Positions 23,916 through 33,652 of a stretch of 64,000 nucleotides of DNA are shown here, piece after piece. Every line of letters starts with the position of its first letter. Positions within the stretch are counted from its first letter, which is position 1. Both the position numbers and the translations under genes were made by a program. Below the pieces are notes generated by a model. That model had not been told where the DNA came from. It made no database searches and was given only the letters and a program-made list of their open reading frames with translations. Source of the stretch: CAMEON01 sp045531965 (GTDB lineage: Bacteria > Bacillota > Clostridia > Oscillospirales > CAG-272); contig JAZSFA010000160.1 of assembly GCA_045531965.1 (NCBI GenBank), positions 14,958 to 78,957 on the forward strand, written 5' to 3'.

Positions 23916-26651
23916 TTATCCCTGGTACCAATCGTCATAGATCGTACCGTCAATGATCAGGGTATTGGCATTACGGACAGCGGTGATCATGCCGGCAGGA
24001 GTCCAGATCTCCGTGGCCGTTACGGAAACAATATAGTTCCCATTTTTCACGTAAACGGGGATAAAATGAACTCTGTCGCCCCCATCGGCATCGCTGTTCT
24101 CTACGAACATAAAGTTATTGCCGTTTCTTTCAAGCGTTCTGTACTTCCCTACCTCCGTCAGATACTTAAATTCAGGGAATCGAGCATATACGCTTTGAAC
24201 GCTCGTATAACTGTCCGAAGAAGGCATTTCACACCCCGAAACGGATGTCAACACGGGATTCCACTCAAGGTTAATACCATAACCTGATTTCATAGTCCAT
24301 CTACCGCCGATAGAAGTTGCTGTCAAACAACCATCATCAGGCTTGACTACGGGATTTCTTGTTGTAATGCTCAACCCAAAAGACTTCAGTATTAAGTCGC
24401 CGTTCTCATATACCCACATAGTCCAAGTGGCTTTGCCCGTAGAAGTTGTAGGGGACGAAACACTCGGATTATAGCTTGAAGGCGCACTTCCTTCATATCT
24501 CGTATTGGGAGACTGTGAGATCACTTTAGATTTTGCTGTAAACGTAAAAAAGGTAGTATTGTTATCCGTTATCTGCTCTTCACCCTTAAAGGAGGAATTG
24601 ATTGTCCCTTGACACCAAAAAAGAATTCCTGCACTGTTGTCAGGAACTGTCCACTTGAAATACACGATATTGAAGCCGTTTGAGGGACATACGATACCCT
24701 CTTGCGTCTGCGTTACAATGATTGTCTCTGTTCCGCTTGAATTCATCGTGTAAACGACAAAATCAAAGGTAACACCATCCTCGGGAAGAATATCTGATGC
24801 CGCATCATTAGTAAAGTAGAAGGTCGTGATCACCTCTGTCCCTTCGGTGTATCCACCATTGGCCGTCACATAATCCGCCGATACCTCGATCCATTTATCA
24901 ACGTGAAAAGTCCCCTTAGTTGAATTGTTGGTGGTTCTTGTCTCGTTTTCATGGTCTTCCCAGTTCACCCTTGCTTCAATCATCTGATTACCAAGCAAGG
25001 TGCCGACATTAAGCTCAAAGGACACATAATTAACCCCGTATGCGCGGAAATCTACGGTCGTAGAATGGATCTGTGAACCGTTAAGATACACAGTTACCGG
25101 AATACCGGAATAGGCATTCTTTTGGTCCCAAGAATCAAGGCGAAAGCGAACCGTTACCGTGTCGTACTGATATACGCTGTTGGGCGTAATCGTCAGGTCA
25201 CTTACAGACAAATCATAATTGATATATTCCCATACAGCATAAAAGGTAATTCTACTGTTTTCATCATATATTCCTCCGGAATAGTAATCAGGGGAGGTTG
25301 CCGTACTACTTGCCGCCCAGCCGAGGAATTTATATCTGTATCTTGTAGGTTCTGTACCGGAAAGTGTCAGCGGCAAATTATGCGTCTTGTATTGATTAGC
25401 AGGCGCACCCGAGCCTCCGTTAGCGTCATAAGAAACAGTGTAGATATTGGGTGACCAAATCGCATACAAAGTGATGCTGGCATCTCTGTTGTATGCTCCC
25501 CCGGGGATATAGCTAACAGTCTTGGTTGTTGAAGTTGTTCCCCATCCCTGAAAGGAATAGCCTGCTCTTAAAGGAATATCGATGGTCAAGGTCAGGCTCT
25601 TCCCTTCAATCTTTGTTTGGGTAGCGGGTGCATTACTACCTCCATTAGCATTATATCTTACTGTATATTCTTCGGGGATCTTTTCCCATACCGCATACAA
25701 AGTAATATCTCGGTTCTGTCTGAAATTGCTTCCTGCCGCAAATGAAGCAGTCGTGGCTGTAGAGCTTGTTGACCACCCCAGAAAGTCATATCCACTTTGG
25801 GTCGGCTCCTGCGAACTAAGCACCAGTGCAGTTCCATAATATTTTGTCTGGGCAGCGGGTGCATTTGATCCTCCGTTGGCATCAAAACTGATCGTATAGG
25901 TCTTGGGCGCCCACTGCGCGTATAAAGTAAGATCACAATCGTCATTGATCCATTCTCCGGCATCATATACTGCCGTGCCTGTCGCAGATTTTGCCCAACC
26001 TACAAAATCATATCCATATTTTGTGGGAACAGTAGTTGACAGTTGATGGGGAATACCCGACCCTTTCGATCCGTCTGCCGGTGCGCCACTACCTCCATTG
26101 GCATCATAGGTAATGGTATAATAGATGCGATGATAATAGACTGTATCGTAGTCTTCTTCCATCAAAAATCTTCCCGTGATAGATGTTTTATCGGGAGCAA
26201 AATCCGTGACAGTCGGTGCCTGAATATGAAACGATGTTCCCGCCTTGCCATATACCGTAATGGGTGAAGCGGCCATACGTCCATCCGAGTACAAAAATTG
26301 CCCTGTCATGGCGTACAGCTTCTCATATACGACAGTATAAGTTGCTGTCCCGCTGCGTACATAGTTGCTTGCGGGATAATACTTCTCCATCATAGCAAAC
26401 GTAACATTTGCATCTGTACTGTATTTAAGAGCATATCCTGTGATCGATGGAGAAGGTCTTGCTATCGCGGTCTCATCGGTATCAGACGCATCTAAAGTGA
26501 AGGAAACCGCAGGAGCCAGCGTATTACCGCTCTCATCCGTATAATAGATCGTACAATCCATGGTATAAACGGCGGCTACGGATACAGGGAAAATCACAAG
26601 GGTCAGAAGTAGTGTCATCATAGCCAAAATGATTTTGATATTTCTTTTCAT
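23916..26651 (-). CDS. secreted InlB-repeat (Listeria-Bacteroides repeat) surface protein
   Basis: This is a 911-residue exported protein. An N-terminal signal peptide (MKRNIKIILAMMTLLLTLV...) ends near AVYT. A MucBP-like segment is followed by four Flg_new/InlB B-repeats between about residues 175 and 470, each starting YTxxYxANGGSxAPA and ending LYAxW. Then comes a CARDB-like beta region (about 475-700) and a unique C-terminal domain. There is no LPXTG motif or C-terminal membrane anchor, so it must be held by another partner or released. It lies directly after the Tad pilus genes and overlaps the preceding small membrane gene by ATGA. A pilus-tip or pilus-associated adhesin is the natural reading, but this is inference from context. 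Confidence 0.85.
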   Translation of the reverse strand: MKRNIKIILAMMTLLLTLVIFPVSVAAVYTMDCTIYYTDESGNTLAPAVSFTLDASDTDETAIARPSPSITGYALKYSTDANVTFAMMEKYYPASNYVRSGTATYTVVYEKLYAMTGQFLYSDGRMAASPITVYGKAGTSFHIQAPTVTDFAPDKTSITGRFLMEEDYDTVYYHRIYYTITYDANGGSGAPADGSKGSGIPHQLSTTVPTKYGYDFVGWAKSATGTAVYDAGEWINDDCDLTLYAQWAPKTYTISFDANGGSNAPAAQTKYYGTALVLSSQEPTQSGYDFLGWSTSSTATTASFAAGSNFRQNRDITLYAVWEKIPEEYTVRYNANGGSNAPATQTKIEGKSLTLTIDIPLRAGYSFQGWGTTSTTKTVSYIPGGAYNRDASITLYAIWSPNIYTVSYDANGGSGAPANQYKTHNLPLTLSGTEPTRYRYKFLGWAASSTATSPDYYSGGIYDENSRITFYAVWEYINYDLSVSDLTITPNSVYQYDTVTVRFRLDSWDQKNAYSGIPVTVYLNGSQIHSTTVDFRAYGVNYVSFELNVGTLLGNQMIEARVNWEDHENETRTTNNSTKGTFHVDKWIEVSADYVTANGGYTEGTEVITTFYFTNDAASDILPEDGVTFDFVVYTMNSSGTETIIVTQTQEGIVCPSNGFNIVYFKWTVPDNSAGILFWCQGTINSSFKGEEQITDNNTTFFTFTAKSKVISQSPNTRYEGSAPSSYNPSVSSPTTSTGKATWTMWVYENGDLILKSFGLSITTRNPVVKPDDGCLTATSIGGRWTMKSGYGINLEWNPVLTSVSGCEMPSSDSYTSVQSVYARFPEFKYLTEVGKYRTLERNGNNFMFVENSDADGGDRVHFIPVYVKNGNYIVSVTATEIWTPAGMITAVRNANTLIIDGTIYDDWYQG

Positions 26652-27049
26652 TCTCCCGTTTCCTCCTTTACACCGTCAATGACGATAAAGTCGCCGATCG
26701 TAGGCTCCTCTTTTCGCTCGTTATCACTCTTGCCTCCCACATCAAGGTGTATCTCACCGTTTTCATTTTTTCCCAGGCCAAGATCCTCGGTCTCATTGGG
26801 ATCCTTTGTATTGACGGGAGGAACGGGGGGGACAATAGGAGCAATCGTTTCTACAGGTTCAGTGTTCGTTGTTTCCACATTTTCTGTGAGTTCAATGTTT
26901 TCAATCGTTTCCAAAGATTCAATATCCGTGCCTGAGGTCTCATCGGGCGAAGTATGATTTCCGTTACGACCAACGGCATAAACAATCACACCAATCAGCA
27001 CCAGCAAAATAGACAGCACGGCACAAATGCAAGTTGTTTTTCTATTCAT
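26648..27049 (-). CDS. small single-pass membrane protein (DUF6550-like)
   Basis: This 133-residue protein has one N-terminal transmembrane segment (about 7-26, CAVLSILLVLIGVIVYAVG), a Thr/Glu/Pro-rich extracellular linker, and an acidic C-terminal end. It resembles the small DUF6550 membrane proteins of Clostridia elements. It sits between the pilin-like proteins and the InlB-repeat protein and overlaps the latter by 4 bp. It may tether or help assemble the surface structure. Confidence 0.65.
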   Translation of the reverse strand: MNRKTTCICAVLSILLVLIGVIVYAVGRNGNHTSPDETSGTDIESLETIENIELTENVETTNTEPVETIAPIVPPVPPVNTKDPNETEDLGLGKNENGEIHLDVGGKSDNERKEEPTIGDFIVIDGVKEETGE

Positions 27050-27060
27050 TCTTTTTCTCC

Positions 27061-27594
27061 TTATTTTTGTTTGAATTGAGATACGATGGTGATGGGAACC
27101 GTAATCTCCGCTATCTCCATATTGAATAGTTCAAACGGGATAGTGATCTCATATTCCACAAGCACACCAAACGCATCCCCTGCCATCGCATAGATCGTAG
27201 GTCGGGACATAACGTACTTTCCGTCCACCGCCACGGGCTCTCGGTATTCAAGTGTAATAACACGCGGAAAGCCGAGCAAGGTATATGCTCCGTCAACAAG
27301 GTCGTCGCGGTCGATATAATCATCCCACGGCTCACCCTGCTTCAGAGCATCGTATTTGCTTACGGCATAGCGCGTTACATAACTGTCGAGCTTGAGCTGC
27401 GTTTCGTTCTGCTGTTCCCTTGCAACGTGATAGATGAAGGCATACTGCATAGCAACCGCCACAAGCATCATCACAACAAGGATGCAGACGCAGGTAAGAA
27501 CGTAGCTGAATCCCTTTTTGTTTCCGATGGCACATTTTGCTCTGCAAAATGTGGAGTGCGGTTTTGCTTTCTTACCGATTAAGTTATTCTTCAT
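27061..27594 (-). CDS. TadE-like minor pilin
   Basis: This 177-residue protein has a basic N-terminal stretch, then a prepilin-type site KKGFSYVLTC (Gly-Phe) leading into one long hydrophobic helix (about 31-52), and a beta-rich extracellular domain. This is the layout of TadE/TadF-type pseudopilins processed by the Tad prepilin peptidase. The unusually long leader of about 28 residues fits a prepilin. It sits 14 bp after another TadE-like gene in the pilus operon. Confidence 0.7.
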   Translation of the reverse strand: MKNNLIGKKAKPHSTFCRAKCAIGNKKGFSYVLTCVCILVVMMLVAVAMQYAFIYHVAREQQNETQLKLDSYVTRYAVSKYDALKQGEPWDDYIDRDDLVDGAYTLLGFPRVITLEYREPVAVDGKYVMSRPTIYAMAGDAFGVLVEYEITIPFELFNMEIAEITVPITIVSQFKQK

Positions 27595-27608
27595 AACCGC
27601 ACATCACC

Positions 27609-28019
27609 TCATTTCCAATACATACGGGAGAGACCCGATTGTGTCACGGAAACATCGAAAGGCAATTCAAAGCCACCGAACCCCGGCAAGATCATTTCGA
27701 TCGTAAGCGTTACAGAGATAACGTCACCGAGCTGAACTTTACCCGTGGCATAGTCAAAGTAGGTTGTCGAAAATGATACCGTTGGAGTAAAACCCGCTTC
27801 GGCACAGAGTTCCGCAAACCTTGCTTCTACCTCGGGACCAATCCGTCCCGTAACGGTCGCCACTTCTAAAAGCTCGTTACACATATACGTCATATCCTGC
27901 TTAAGCGTGATCATTGACCAAATGCTGATAATTAAGACTAAAACAAGAGCGATGACGAGAACCTCCACCGCTACGTCGATATAGCCTTCTGCTTTTTTGT
28001 TTTTGAGTGTTTTTAACAC
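27609..28019 (-). CDS. TadE-like minor pilin (DUF4320-like)
   Basis: This 136-residue protein has a short basic leader (MLKTLKNKKAEG) followed by YIDVAVEVLVIALVLVLII, one transmembrane helix, and a small extracellular domain ending SGLSRMYWK. It matches the DUF4320 pattern of Clostridia elements. The AEGYID junction is the same as the EGYVD junction of the five tandem pilins, so the same A24 peptidase probably cuts after Gly. It follows the TadC-like gene by 12 bp. Confidence 0.75.
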   Translation of the reverse strand: MLKTLKNKKAEGYIDVAVEVLVIALVLVLIISIWSMITLKQDMTYMCNELLEVATVTGRIGPEVEARFAELCAEAGFTPTVSFSTTYFDYATGKVQLGDVISVTLTIEMILPGFGGFELPFDVSVTQSGLSRMYWK

Positions 28020-28031
28020 GGTTGCACCTCC

Positions 28032-28904
28032 TTAAAAGAGCGTTCCCATCGAAGTCAAGAGCACCTGTCCGAGCACCGCCACATAGATAAGGATAAAGCA
28101 GAAAAGAAGTGCCATTGAGAGCTTACGCACCTTGCGAGGTACAGCGTTGGCTTGTGCCTTGAGCTGCTCTCGCTGATAGTCTGCAAACTTCAGCGCGGTC
28201 GTTCCCCAATATACCTCCATATCGTCGCCACGGACAACACCGATCAGACCTCTCGTTACGTCACTCATCATCGTGCTACCCACACGGCTTTCAAGTCTTG
28301 TGAGTGCAACTTCCTCGTTTCCCGAGCGCATATCCGCAATGGTGATCTCAAGCTCCTCCTTGAGTTCGGGGCAAGTGGTGTCCTTAAAGGCTTCAAGAGC
28401 ATAGATAGCTCCCTTTTGGTGCTTCATCGTCTTTTCGATAGAGCCGACAAGTCGGGGCAATTCGTACTCGATCTTCTTTCTCTTTGCCGCGATCATCTTG
28501 GTGACTTTCTTGGATTCCGAGAAATACACCACGATAGCGATAAATACGATAAACAGACCGAGGATCTTCACGATGAGAAACGCGGGGATAGCAAGAAGTC
28601 CGATAGCCACCGCTTTGACTATGGCATTGGAAACGTACAGTTCGGGGGAAATATCCATACCCGCTGTTCTGAGGTCTGCTTCAAGCTGTGCCTTCTTGTA
28701 CTCATTGAGCTTGATCTTCTCGGAGAGCTTTGTCGCAAACTCTTTGAGATAGATTTCGATAATGCTCGTTTTCTTGTCGCCCTTCTTTCCGAGGTTGTTC
28801 GCTGCTTTCGATGCTTTCATCGTTGGAACCTTCATCAAGTCCGCGAGAATACAGCCGATACCCACCGCCGCAAAGAGACCGATGAAAATCTGTAAAATAA
28901 TCAT
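28032..28904 (-). CDS. tadC: TadC-like pilus platform protein
   Basis: This 290-residue integral membrane protein is of the type II secretion system F family. A hydrophobic N-terminal segment is followed by a paired segment near 90-130 (AIGLLAIPAFLIVKILGLF), a long cytoplasmic helical domain (KKIEYELPRLVGSIEKTMK, typical of GspF/TadC) and a C-terminal membrane segment. With TadB it forms the inner platform that couples the TadA motor to pilin assembly. It is 12 bp from TadB. Confidence 0.85.
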   Translation of the reverse strand: MIILQIFIGLFAAVGIGCILADLMKVPTMKASKAANNLGKKGDKKTSIIEIYLKEFATKLSEKIKLNEYKKAQLEADLRTAGMDISPELYVSNAIVKAVAIGLLAIPAFLIVKILGLFIVFIAIVVYFSESKKVTKMIAAKRKKIEYELPRLVGSIEKTMKHQKGAIYALEAFKDTTCPELKEELEITIADMRSGNEEVALTRLESRVGSTMMSDVTRGLIGVVRGDDMEVYWGTTALKFADYQREQLKAQANAVPRKVRKLSMALLFCFILIYVAVLGQVLLTSMGTLF

Positions 28905-28916
28905 ACTGTTTCCTCC

Positions 28917-29843
28917 TTATCTCTTATATTCAATGGGTTTTGTCAGCTTGTTCATACGGATAGCGGTAATAATGATTACCACACCGCAGATAGCGAGAAC
29001 GACCTTGCCAAAGGTGGTGTTCATCAGCGCATCGTACCAATCTCTGTTGATACAGTAGAGCAGCGGGATATTGGCAACCACCATACAGACCATCATCCAA
29101 TACTCACGGCGTGTTTCCGAAAGCATCGTCTTGAGGGAGTTGTTGACAAGTCGCACGTCGGTCAGCTTGGATACTACGGGCATCAAGGTGTCCTTGAGTG
29201 TTCTATCATTCTGACACGCGATCAGCGTATCACACCATTCTTCAAAGATGCTGTTCTTGACCTTATCCTTGAGGTTGTGAATGGCTTGGCGAATGTCGGA
29301 AGAGATAATGGTCGCTTCTGTGAGGAATCCTTCAAAGATGCCCTTGATAGGCGGCTTGAGATAGGAAAGATTCTCCTGCACAGCACTCACAAGGTTATCG
29401 CTACGGATATACGAGGTAGTGATAATGGAAAGCGCCGTTTCAAGCTCTTGTCTTACCTGCGTCTCATAGATGGCAATCGTCTTTGTGAGGTAGGCAAAAG
29501 GAATGAGCGCAAAGGCTACCGCAAGAACGGGAATGAGGAACATATTATCAATGGCAATCGCTACGACACAACCTGCTACCATAAGGAGCAGAGCCGCAGC
29601 GCAAGCAATCGAGAACTGTTTTTCCTTGCCCGTTTCCTGCAAGGCTCGTCTCATACGCTCAAGCTCAAGCAAAATGCGGTTCTTCTTTTTCTTACCTCTC
29701 GCCGTAAGTGCTTGGTCTTTGAGGGTCTGCTGTTTGTTGAACAGTTCATTTATATCCTTATTGATCTGTTCGGGTGTCAGCTTCAAAAGTGCGATTGTCG
29801 CAACGACGAGCAAAAGAAAGCTGATAATATAGAGTGCTGTCAT
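28917..29843 (-). CDS. tadB: TadB-like pilus platform protein
   Basis: This 308-residue integral membrane protein belongs to the same family as its downstream neighbour. There is an N-terminal membrane segment, a pair of segments near 85-125 (CAAALLLMVAGCVVAIA, FLIPVLAVAFALIPF), a cytoplasmic GspF-like domain (RQELETALSIITTSY) and two C-terminal segments. The start overlaps the TadA stop codon as ATGA. It is the partner of the TadC-like protein. Confidence 0.85.
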   Translation of the reverse strand: MTALYIISFLLLVVATIALLKLTPEQINKDINELFNKQQTLKDQALTARGKKKKNRILLELERMRRALQETGKEKQFSIACAAALLLMVAGCVVAIAIDNMFLIPVLAVAFALIPFAYLTKTIAIYETQVRQELETALSIITTSYIRSDNLVSAVQENLSYLKPPIKGIFEGFLTEATIISSDIRQAIHNLKDKVKNSIFEEWCDTLIACQNDRTLKDTLMPVVSKLTDVRLVNNSLKTMLSETRREYWMMVCMVVANIPLLYCINRDWYDALMNTTFGKVVLAICGVVIIITAIRMNKLTKPIEYKR

Positions 29844-31153
29844 ACGGTTGTTACCTCCCTTCTTTCAAATCTTTTGAGGAGCTCCTGCGGGATACCTCCG
29901 CGCAACAGCTTGGCGCGCAGAGACTCCGATGGGCTGTTTTCTTGGATGAACTCTCCGACGATGCGGAACACACCGTCCACATAATCGTTGCTGTGGATCT
30001 TGTAGCGGTAGAGCGTTCTGTACTCAAGCTCTCCGTCATCGTGAACGATGCACTCAGAAATGTCCATTACCTTACGGGTATTGTCCTCCAACTTGTGTGC
30101 AAACACAACTACGGGAAAAGCAAGTGCCACCTGCTGCATTGAGATCTTCATATCAATGGGAAAACGGCGCTGAGACAGAAACGCGATTCTTCTGTGTGCA
30201 TATCTGCCACCGCCACCGTGAACGGTCGTTACAACGGTGTGGTCTGTGGAGCTTGCTTCTACTGCGGAATGAGCCTCCGCGTCTCTCATCTCACCTACGC
30301 AGATCACATCGGGGTCAAAACGGAGTGCAGCCATAACCAAGTCCTCTTGGGTAATGTCGTAGATGTCCTTATCTGAGGGGCGAGACAGCGTATGCACCAC
30401 GTTGTTGATGACTCTGCCCTGCTCGTCTCTCTTAACAAGGGAAAGCTCTCTTGCACCGCTTTCAATCGTATAGATACGTTTACTGTCGGGGATAGAGCCA
30501 AGCAAGCTATTGAGCAAGGTGGTTTTACCGGAACTTGTTCTGCCTGCAACAACAAAGGACACACCGTAACGAAGGCAAGTTTCAAGGAAAGCAAGCATAT
30601 CGTCGGTGAGAGAGTCGGTGTCGATAAGGTTTTCCCTATCTACTCTCTGAGGGTGAAGCATACGGATAGAGACCGCGATACCTCTGTCGGCATCCACAAT
30701 GGGTTCTTTCAGCGCGGTAATACGGGTATTATTGGGAAGATGACCCTGCGCGATGGGAGCCGCATTGTCGATAATCATACCCGAATGATGAAGCAGCTTC
30801 TTTACGACGTCGATGGCGTGTTGCGGAGAGAAGAAATGCTCCTCTGCTTTCTCAATGCGACCGTCAAGGTGAGTCAGAGCCACGTCATCCCAACCGTTTA
30901 TATTGATCTCCTCAAGGTTGGGGTCTGCAAGGTGCTTTGTGAGGATAGAGTATTCCGCCATTTCGGTGAAAAGGCGTTCTACCAATCCTTTGGTGTCATA
31001 CCCTGCTACCGAATATCCCGTATCATAGAGATACTTACCGATATACGCTTTGAGCTCGGCGGTCTTGCTCTTGTCGATAAGTGCTGTTGCGTAGTTCTTC
31101 GCAATATAGCTCTGTGTGAGACCTACAAGCGAAGATAATTCGATCTGTGCCAT
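29840..31153 (-). CDS. tadA: TadA/CpaF pilus assembly ATPase
   Basis: This is a 437-residue secretion ATPase of the VirB11/CpaF group. The N-terminal domain carries the EININGWDDV segment, and the core has Walker A GRTSSGKTT (near residue 210), an Asp box and Walker B DVICVGEMRD (near 281), with a His box TVVTTVHGG. It powers Tad pilus extension, and in some systems retraction, from the cytoplasmic face. It is 3 bp from TadZ and overlaps TadB by 4 bp. The flanking TadZ, TadB, TadC and pilins favour the Tad reading over a conjugative VirB11. Confidence 0.9.
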   Translation of the reverse strand: MAQIELSSLVGLTQSYIAKNYATALIDKSKTAELKAYIGKYLYDTGYSVAGYDTKGLVERLFTEMAEYSILTKHLADPNLEEININGWDDVALTHLDGRIEKAEEHFFSPQHAIDVVKKLLHHSGMIIDNAAPIAQGHLPNNTRITALKEPIVDADRGIAVSIRMLHPQRVDRENLIDTDSLTDDMLAFLETCLRYGVSFVVAGRTSSGKTTLLNSLLGSIPDSKRIYTIESGARELSLVKRDEQGRVINNVVHTLSRPSDKDIYDITQEDLVMAALRFDPDVICVGEMRDAEAHSAVEASSTDHTVVTTVHGGGGRYAHRRIAFLSQRRFPIDMKISMQQVALAFPVVVFAHKLEDNTRKVMDISECIVHDDGELEYRTLYRYKIHSNDYVDGVFRIVGEFIQENSPSESLRAKLLRGGIPQELLKRFERREVTTV

Positions 31154-31156
31154 ACA

Positions 31157-31897
31157 TTACACCACCCTTTCCGCAATCGCTTTGATCGTCTGCATGAACT
31201 TTTTGTCTTTCATCGGTTCATACAGACTTCCCTCCATATACTGTTCGATGAGCGTACTGCAATACGGAACCGTAAAGGCAATCTTTCCGAGGTGCAACCT
31301 CGCATCGGCGGCAGCAAGGTTAAATTCCTCTCGTGGAATGTTCATCACCGCCACATCATTCTCGCGGAGATACCCACGAGATGCGAAGGTTTTAAGCTGC
31401 GACATCTGAAAACTCAAGCACTTGAGGTCGGGCGTGGAAAGGCGAATGATCTGATCTGCGTTCTCCAAAGCCACGCTTGTGAGGAAGTTGGAGTCGGGGA
31501 GCGACATACAATCCACGATCACGTAGTCCGCAATGCCGACAAACACATCGTAGAGATACTTTGCTTTCTTATCCGTATATTCGGGAAAGCTGTGGTGGTT
31601 TTCGCTATCCTTGTAGCCGAGATACCCGAGGTTCATTCTGTCCTTTGTCATTACCATATTGGAAACGACGTCATCGGCAAAGAAATCGGGCTTGGAGAGG
31701 ATAGTTCCCACCGAGAATACGTCCTCGGAACGGAAGTTGGGAAAGATTACGGGAATGGTAGGTGTCACAATGTCGGTAAACACAACGATAACAGCACTTT
31801 TGCCACGGGAGCGATTATAAAGAGCTTCCGCGAGTTTTACCGAGAAAGTGGTCTTACCGCTACCCGGCGAACCCCATACTGCTATCAATTTACCCAT
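31157..31897 (-). CDS. tadZ: TadZ/CpaE-like MinD/ParA-family ATPase
   Basis: This 246-residue protein has a deviant-looking P-loop GSPGSGKTT near the N-terminus and a DYVIVDCMSLPDS segment where Walker B is expected. In Tad systems TadZ/CpaE places the pilus machine at a cell site. There is no separate receiver domain. It overlaps the CpaB-like gene by 8 bp and precedes TadA by 3 bp. Confidence 0.8.
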   Translation of the reverse strand: MGKLIAVWGSPGSGKTTFSVKLAEALYNRSRGKSAVIVVFTDIVTPTIPVIFPNFRSEDVFSVGTILSKPDFFADDVVSNMVMTKDRMNLGYLGYKDSENHHSFPEYTDKKAKYLYDVFVGIADYVIVDCMSLPDSNFLTSVALENADQIIRLSTPDLKCLSFQMSQLKTFASRGYLRENDVAVMNIPREEFNLAAADARLHLGKIAFTVPYCSTLIEQYMEGSLYEPMKDKKFMQTIKAIAERVV

Positions 31898-32702
31898 TGT
31901 TCTCCTCCTCCGTTTCCTTCGGTGTGTTGTCGATGGGGTTCTTCTTCAGATAATCGTCCTGCACCTTGATATATGCGTCTGCTTTATCTGTTTCACCTCT
32001 GTAAACAAGCGAGAAGTGGATGGTAGTCACAGAATTGTAGTGTGCCAACAGCTCCGCCTGCTCGGGGGTAACAAGAACCGTAACAGTAGCGGCTTTACCG
32101 CCCTCAACGATCTCGTCCTTATCTACACCTTCGTTTGTGGTTGTGGTAATAACCTTAACGTATTTCAGCTCTGCGGGAATATATGAGGTATACATCTCCT
32201 TGTCGTAAATGATAACGGACACAATATCTCCGTTTTCGAGCTTATCCGAGAGACCTGCCGCAAAGTTTGCCACGTTCACGGAAACCGCGACCTTTTCCCC
32301 GCCAAGCCCAAGGAGCACATCGTCCGCGCTCTTGTTATCGGTAGAGAGCTTACTTGAAAAGAGATAGTCTCCCGCGTAAAGATCTGTCGCGGCATATTTA
32401 CCGACAACGGCTTTACCGTCTTTGATTACGTTATTGGGGAGATTATAGGAACCGACGTTGACCATTTCAAGGTGGTCTGCGGTGATGATCTGACCTCTCT
32501 GCACATCTGCTTTGAGTCTTACAATATCCACCTTCTGATCGGTAAATCGGTTCACCAAGGGAGCAACGCCAAAGGTGATAAGAAGTGCAAGTACGATACA
32601 TACCACACCGATGACCGTTCTTGAAGAAAACGGCTTCTTACCGGGAGCTTTAGGTGCTTTGGGTGTTTTCATAGGCTTGGAGCCAAAATTTCCAAAACTC
32701 AT
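31890..32702 (-). CDS. cpaB: CpaB/RcpC-like SAF-domain protein
   Basis: This 270-residue protein has a cytoplasmic Pro/Lys-rich start, one transmembrane segment (about 31-50, VIGVVCIVLALLITFGVAP) and an extracellular SAF-like domain (QRGQIITADHLEMV, then YAATDLYAGDYLFSSKL) typical of CpaB. In diderms CpaB works with the secretin. In this monoderm it may contact peptidoglycan or the pilus base. Confidence 0.82.
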   Translation of the reverse strand: MSFGNFGSKPMKTPKAPKAPGKKPFSSRTVIGVVCIVLALLITFGVAPLVNRFTDQKVDIVRLKADVQRGQIITADHLEMVNVGSYNLPNNVIKDGKAVVGKYAATDLYAGDYLFSSKLSTDNKSADDVLLGLGGEKVAVSVNVANFAAGLSDKLENGDIVSVIIYDKEMYTSYIPAELKYVKVITTTTNEGVDKDEIVEGGKAATVTVLVTPEQAELLAHYNSVTTIHFSLVYRGETDKADAYIKVQDDYLKKNPIDNTPKETEEENNG

Positions 32703-32723
32703 TTTCTTTTTTCCTCCTATAAA

Positions 32724-33317
32724 TTAAATGAAATATCCGATCATCAGACCGGTAGATAAAAACGGCAAAAGCGGAAAGGGTTCGCCATTGCTTCTCTTTT
32801 TCGCCTTATTGGATAATAACTGAACCGTAATAGCGAAAATAAGACCGATACAATACCCGATCACACCGCCGTAAAAGCCAAGGGATAAGGTAGCGGCGGT
32901 AGATAACTTAATATCCGCACCGCCGATACCTCCCTTCTTCGTAAACATTGCTATTGCCATCTGCGGAACGAATACTGCGATAGCACCGAATACCATAGAG
33001 CCGATGCCAACGTCCCCGAAATTAACAAGGGACAGAATTACAAGCATCACCCACAGGAAATCGTCTGCTTGGTGCTCGGACAAGTCCTGCACAGAAGCAT
33101 ATAGCAATATGAGAGCCAACACAATACCCTTCACCGTCCACATCGAAAAGCCGCCTACAAGGTAGAGCATGACCACGATAGCGGGAAGTAAAAGATACGT
33201 GAGGTGAGGGTTAAAGGCAAAGCCGCGCTGATCCATATAATAGTTCATAGAGGCCCCCACGATAATCGTGAGAAAGACGAGAGCCGCAAACTGAATTGCA
33301 TACGTTATAATTTCCAT
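32724..33317 (-). CDS. tadV: A24 prepilin peptidase (TadV/CpaA-like)
   Basis: This 197-residue multi-pass membrane aspartic peptidase has six hydrophobic segments. The first catalytic Asp lies in SVQDLSEHQADDF and the second in the GGADIKL motif (equivalent to GxGD). There is no N-terminal methylase domain, as usual for TadV. It should cleave the leaders of the five pilins and the two TadE-like proteins in this cluster. It lies between the pilin genes and the CpaB gene. Confidence 0.87.
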   Translation of the reverse strand: MEIITYAIQFAALVFLTIIVGASMNYYMDQRGFAFNPHLTYLLLPAIVVMLYLVGGFSMWTVKGIVLALILLYASVQDLSEHQADDFLWVMLVILSLVNFGDVGIGSMVFGAIAVFVPQMAIAMFTKKGGIGGADIKLSTAATLSLGFYGGVIGYCIGLIFAITVQLLSNKAKKRSNGEPFPLLPFLSTGLMIGYFI

Positions 33318-33381
33318 TTGTCCTCCTTTGATGAGGAGGACGGATGGCTCCGTCCCCCATCAGATTAAAAAAGAACCGCTT

Positions 33382-33612
33382 TTATGCGGTATAATTAAAC
33401 ATATTCTGAATCTCGGTGTTGAGGCGAGGAAGGATCACGGTGTTAAAAAGGGCGTAGAGACCGCCGAGAATGACCGCACCGACAACAACGGCCATGATGA
33501 TCTTCACGCCGGTGTCAACATAACCCTCTGCCTTGACATTCTCGATAGTTGTCTTGGCTCTAACAGCCAAAGCATCGATCTTGTTCTGTACCTTCTTCAT
33601 AATGTTCTTCAT
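33382..33612 (-). CDS. Flp/DUF6133-like pilin 5 of 5
   Basis: This is a 76-residue prepilin. A basic leader of about 30 residues ends KAEG, followed by YVDTGVKIIMAVVVGAV, one hydrophobic helix, and a short tail ending NMFNYTA. The N-terminal two thirds are identical to those of the next two copies, while the tail (LPRLNTEIQ) differs. It is the pilin gene nearest to the peptidase gene. Confidence 0.87.
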   Translation of the reverse strand: MKNIMKKVQNKIDALAVRAKTTIENVKAEGYVDTGVKIIMAVVVGAVILGGLYALFNTVILPRLNTEIQNMFNYTA

Positions 33613-33652
33613 AGTTTGATTACCTCATTCTTTCTTGTTTTTGTAGTAGGGA

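Noticed and set aside
29840..31153. TadA considered as a VirB11 conjugation ATPase
   Set aside because: The neighbours are TadZ, TadB, TadC, CpaB, an A24 peptidase and pilins, with no VirB4, VirD4 or relaxase.
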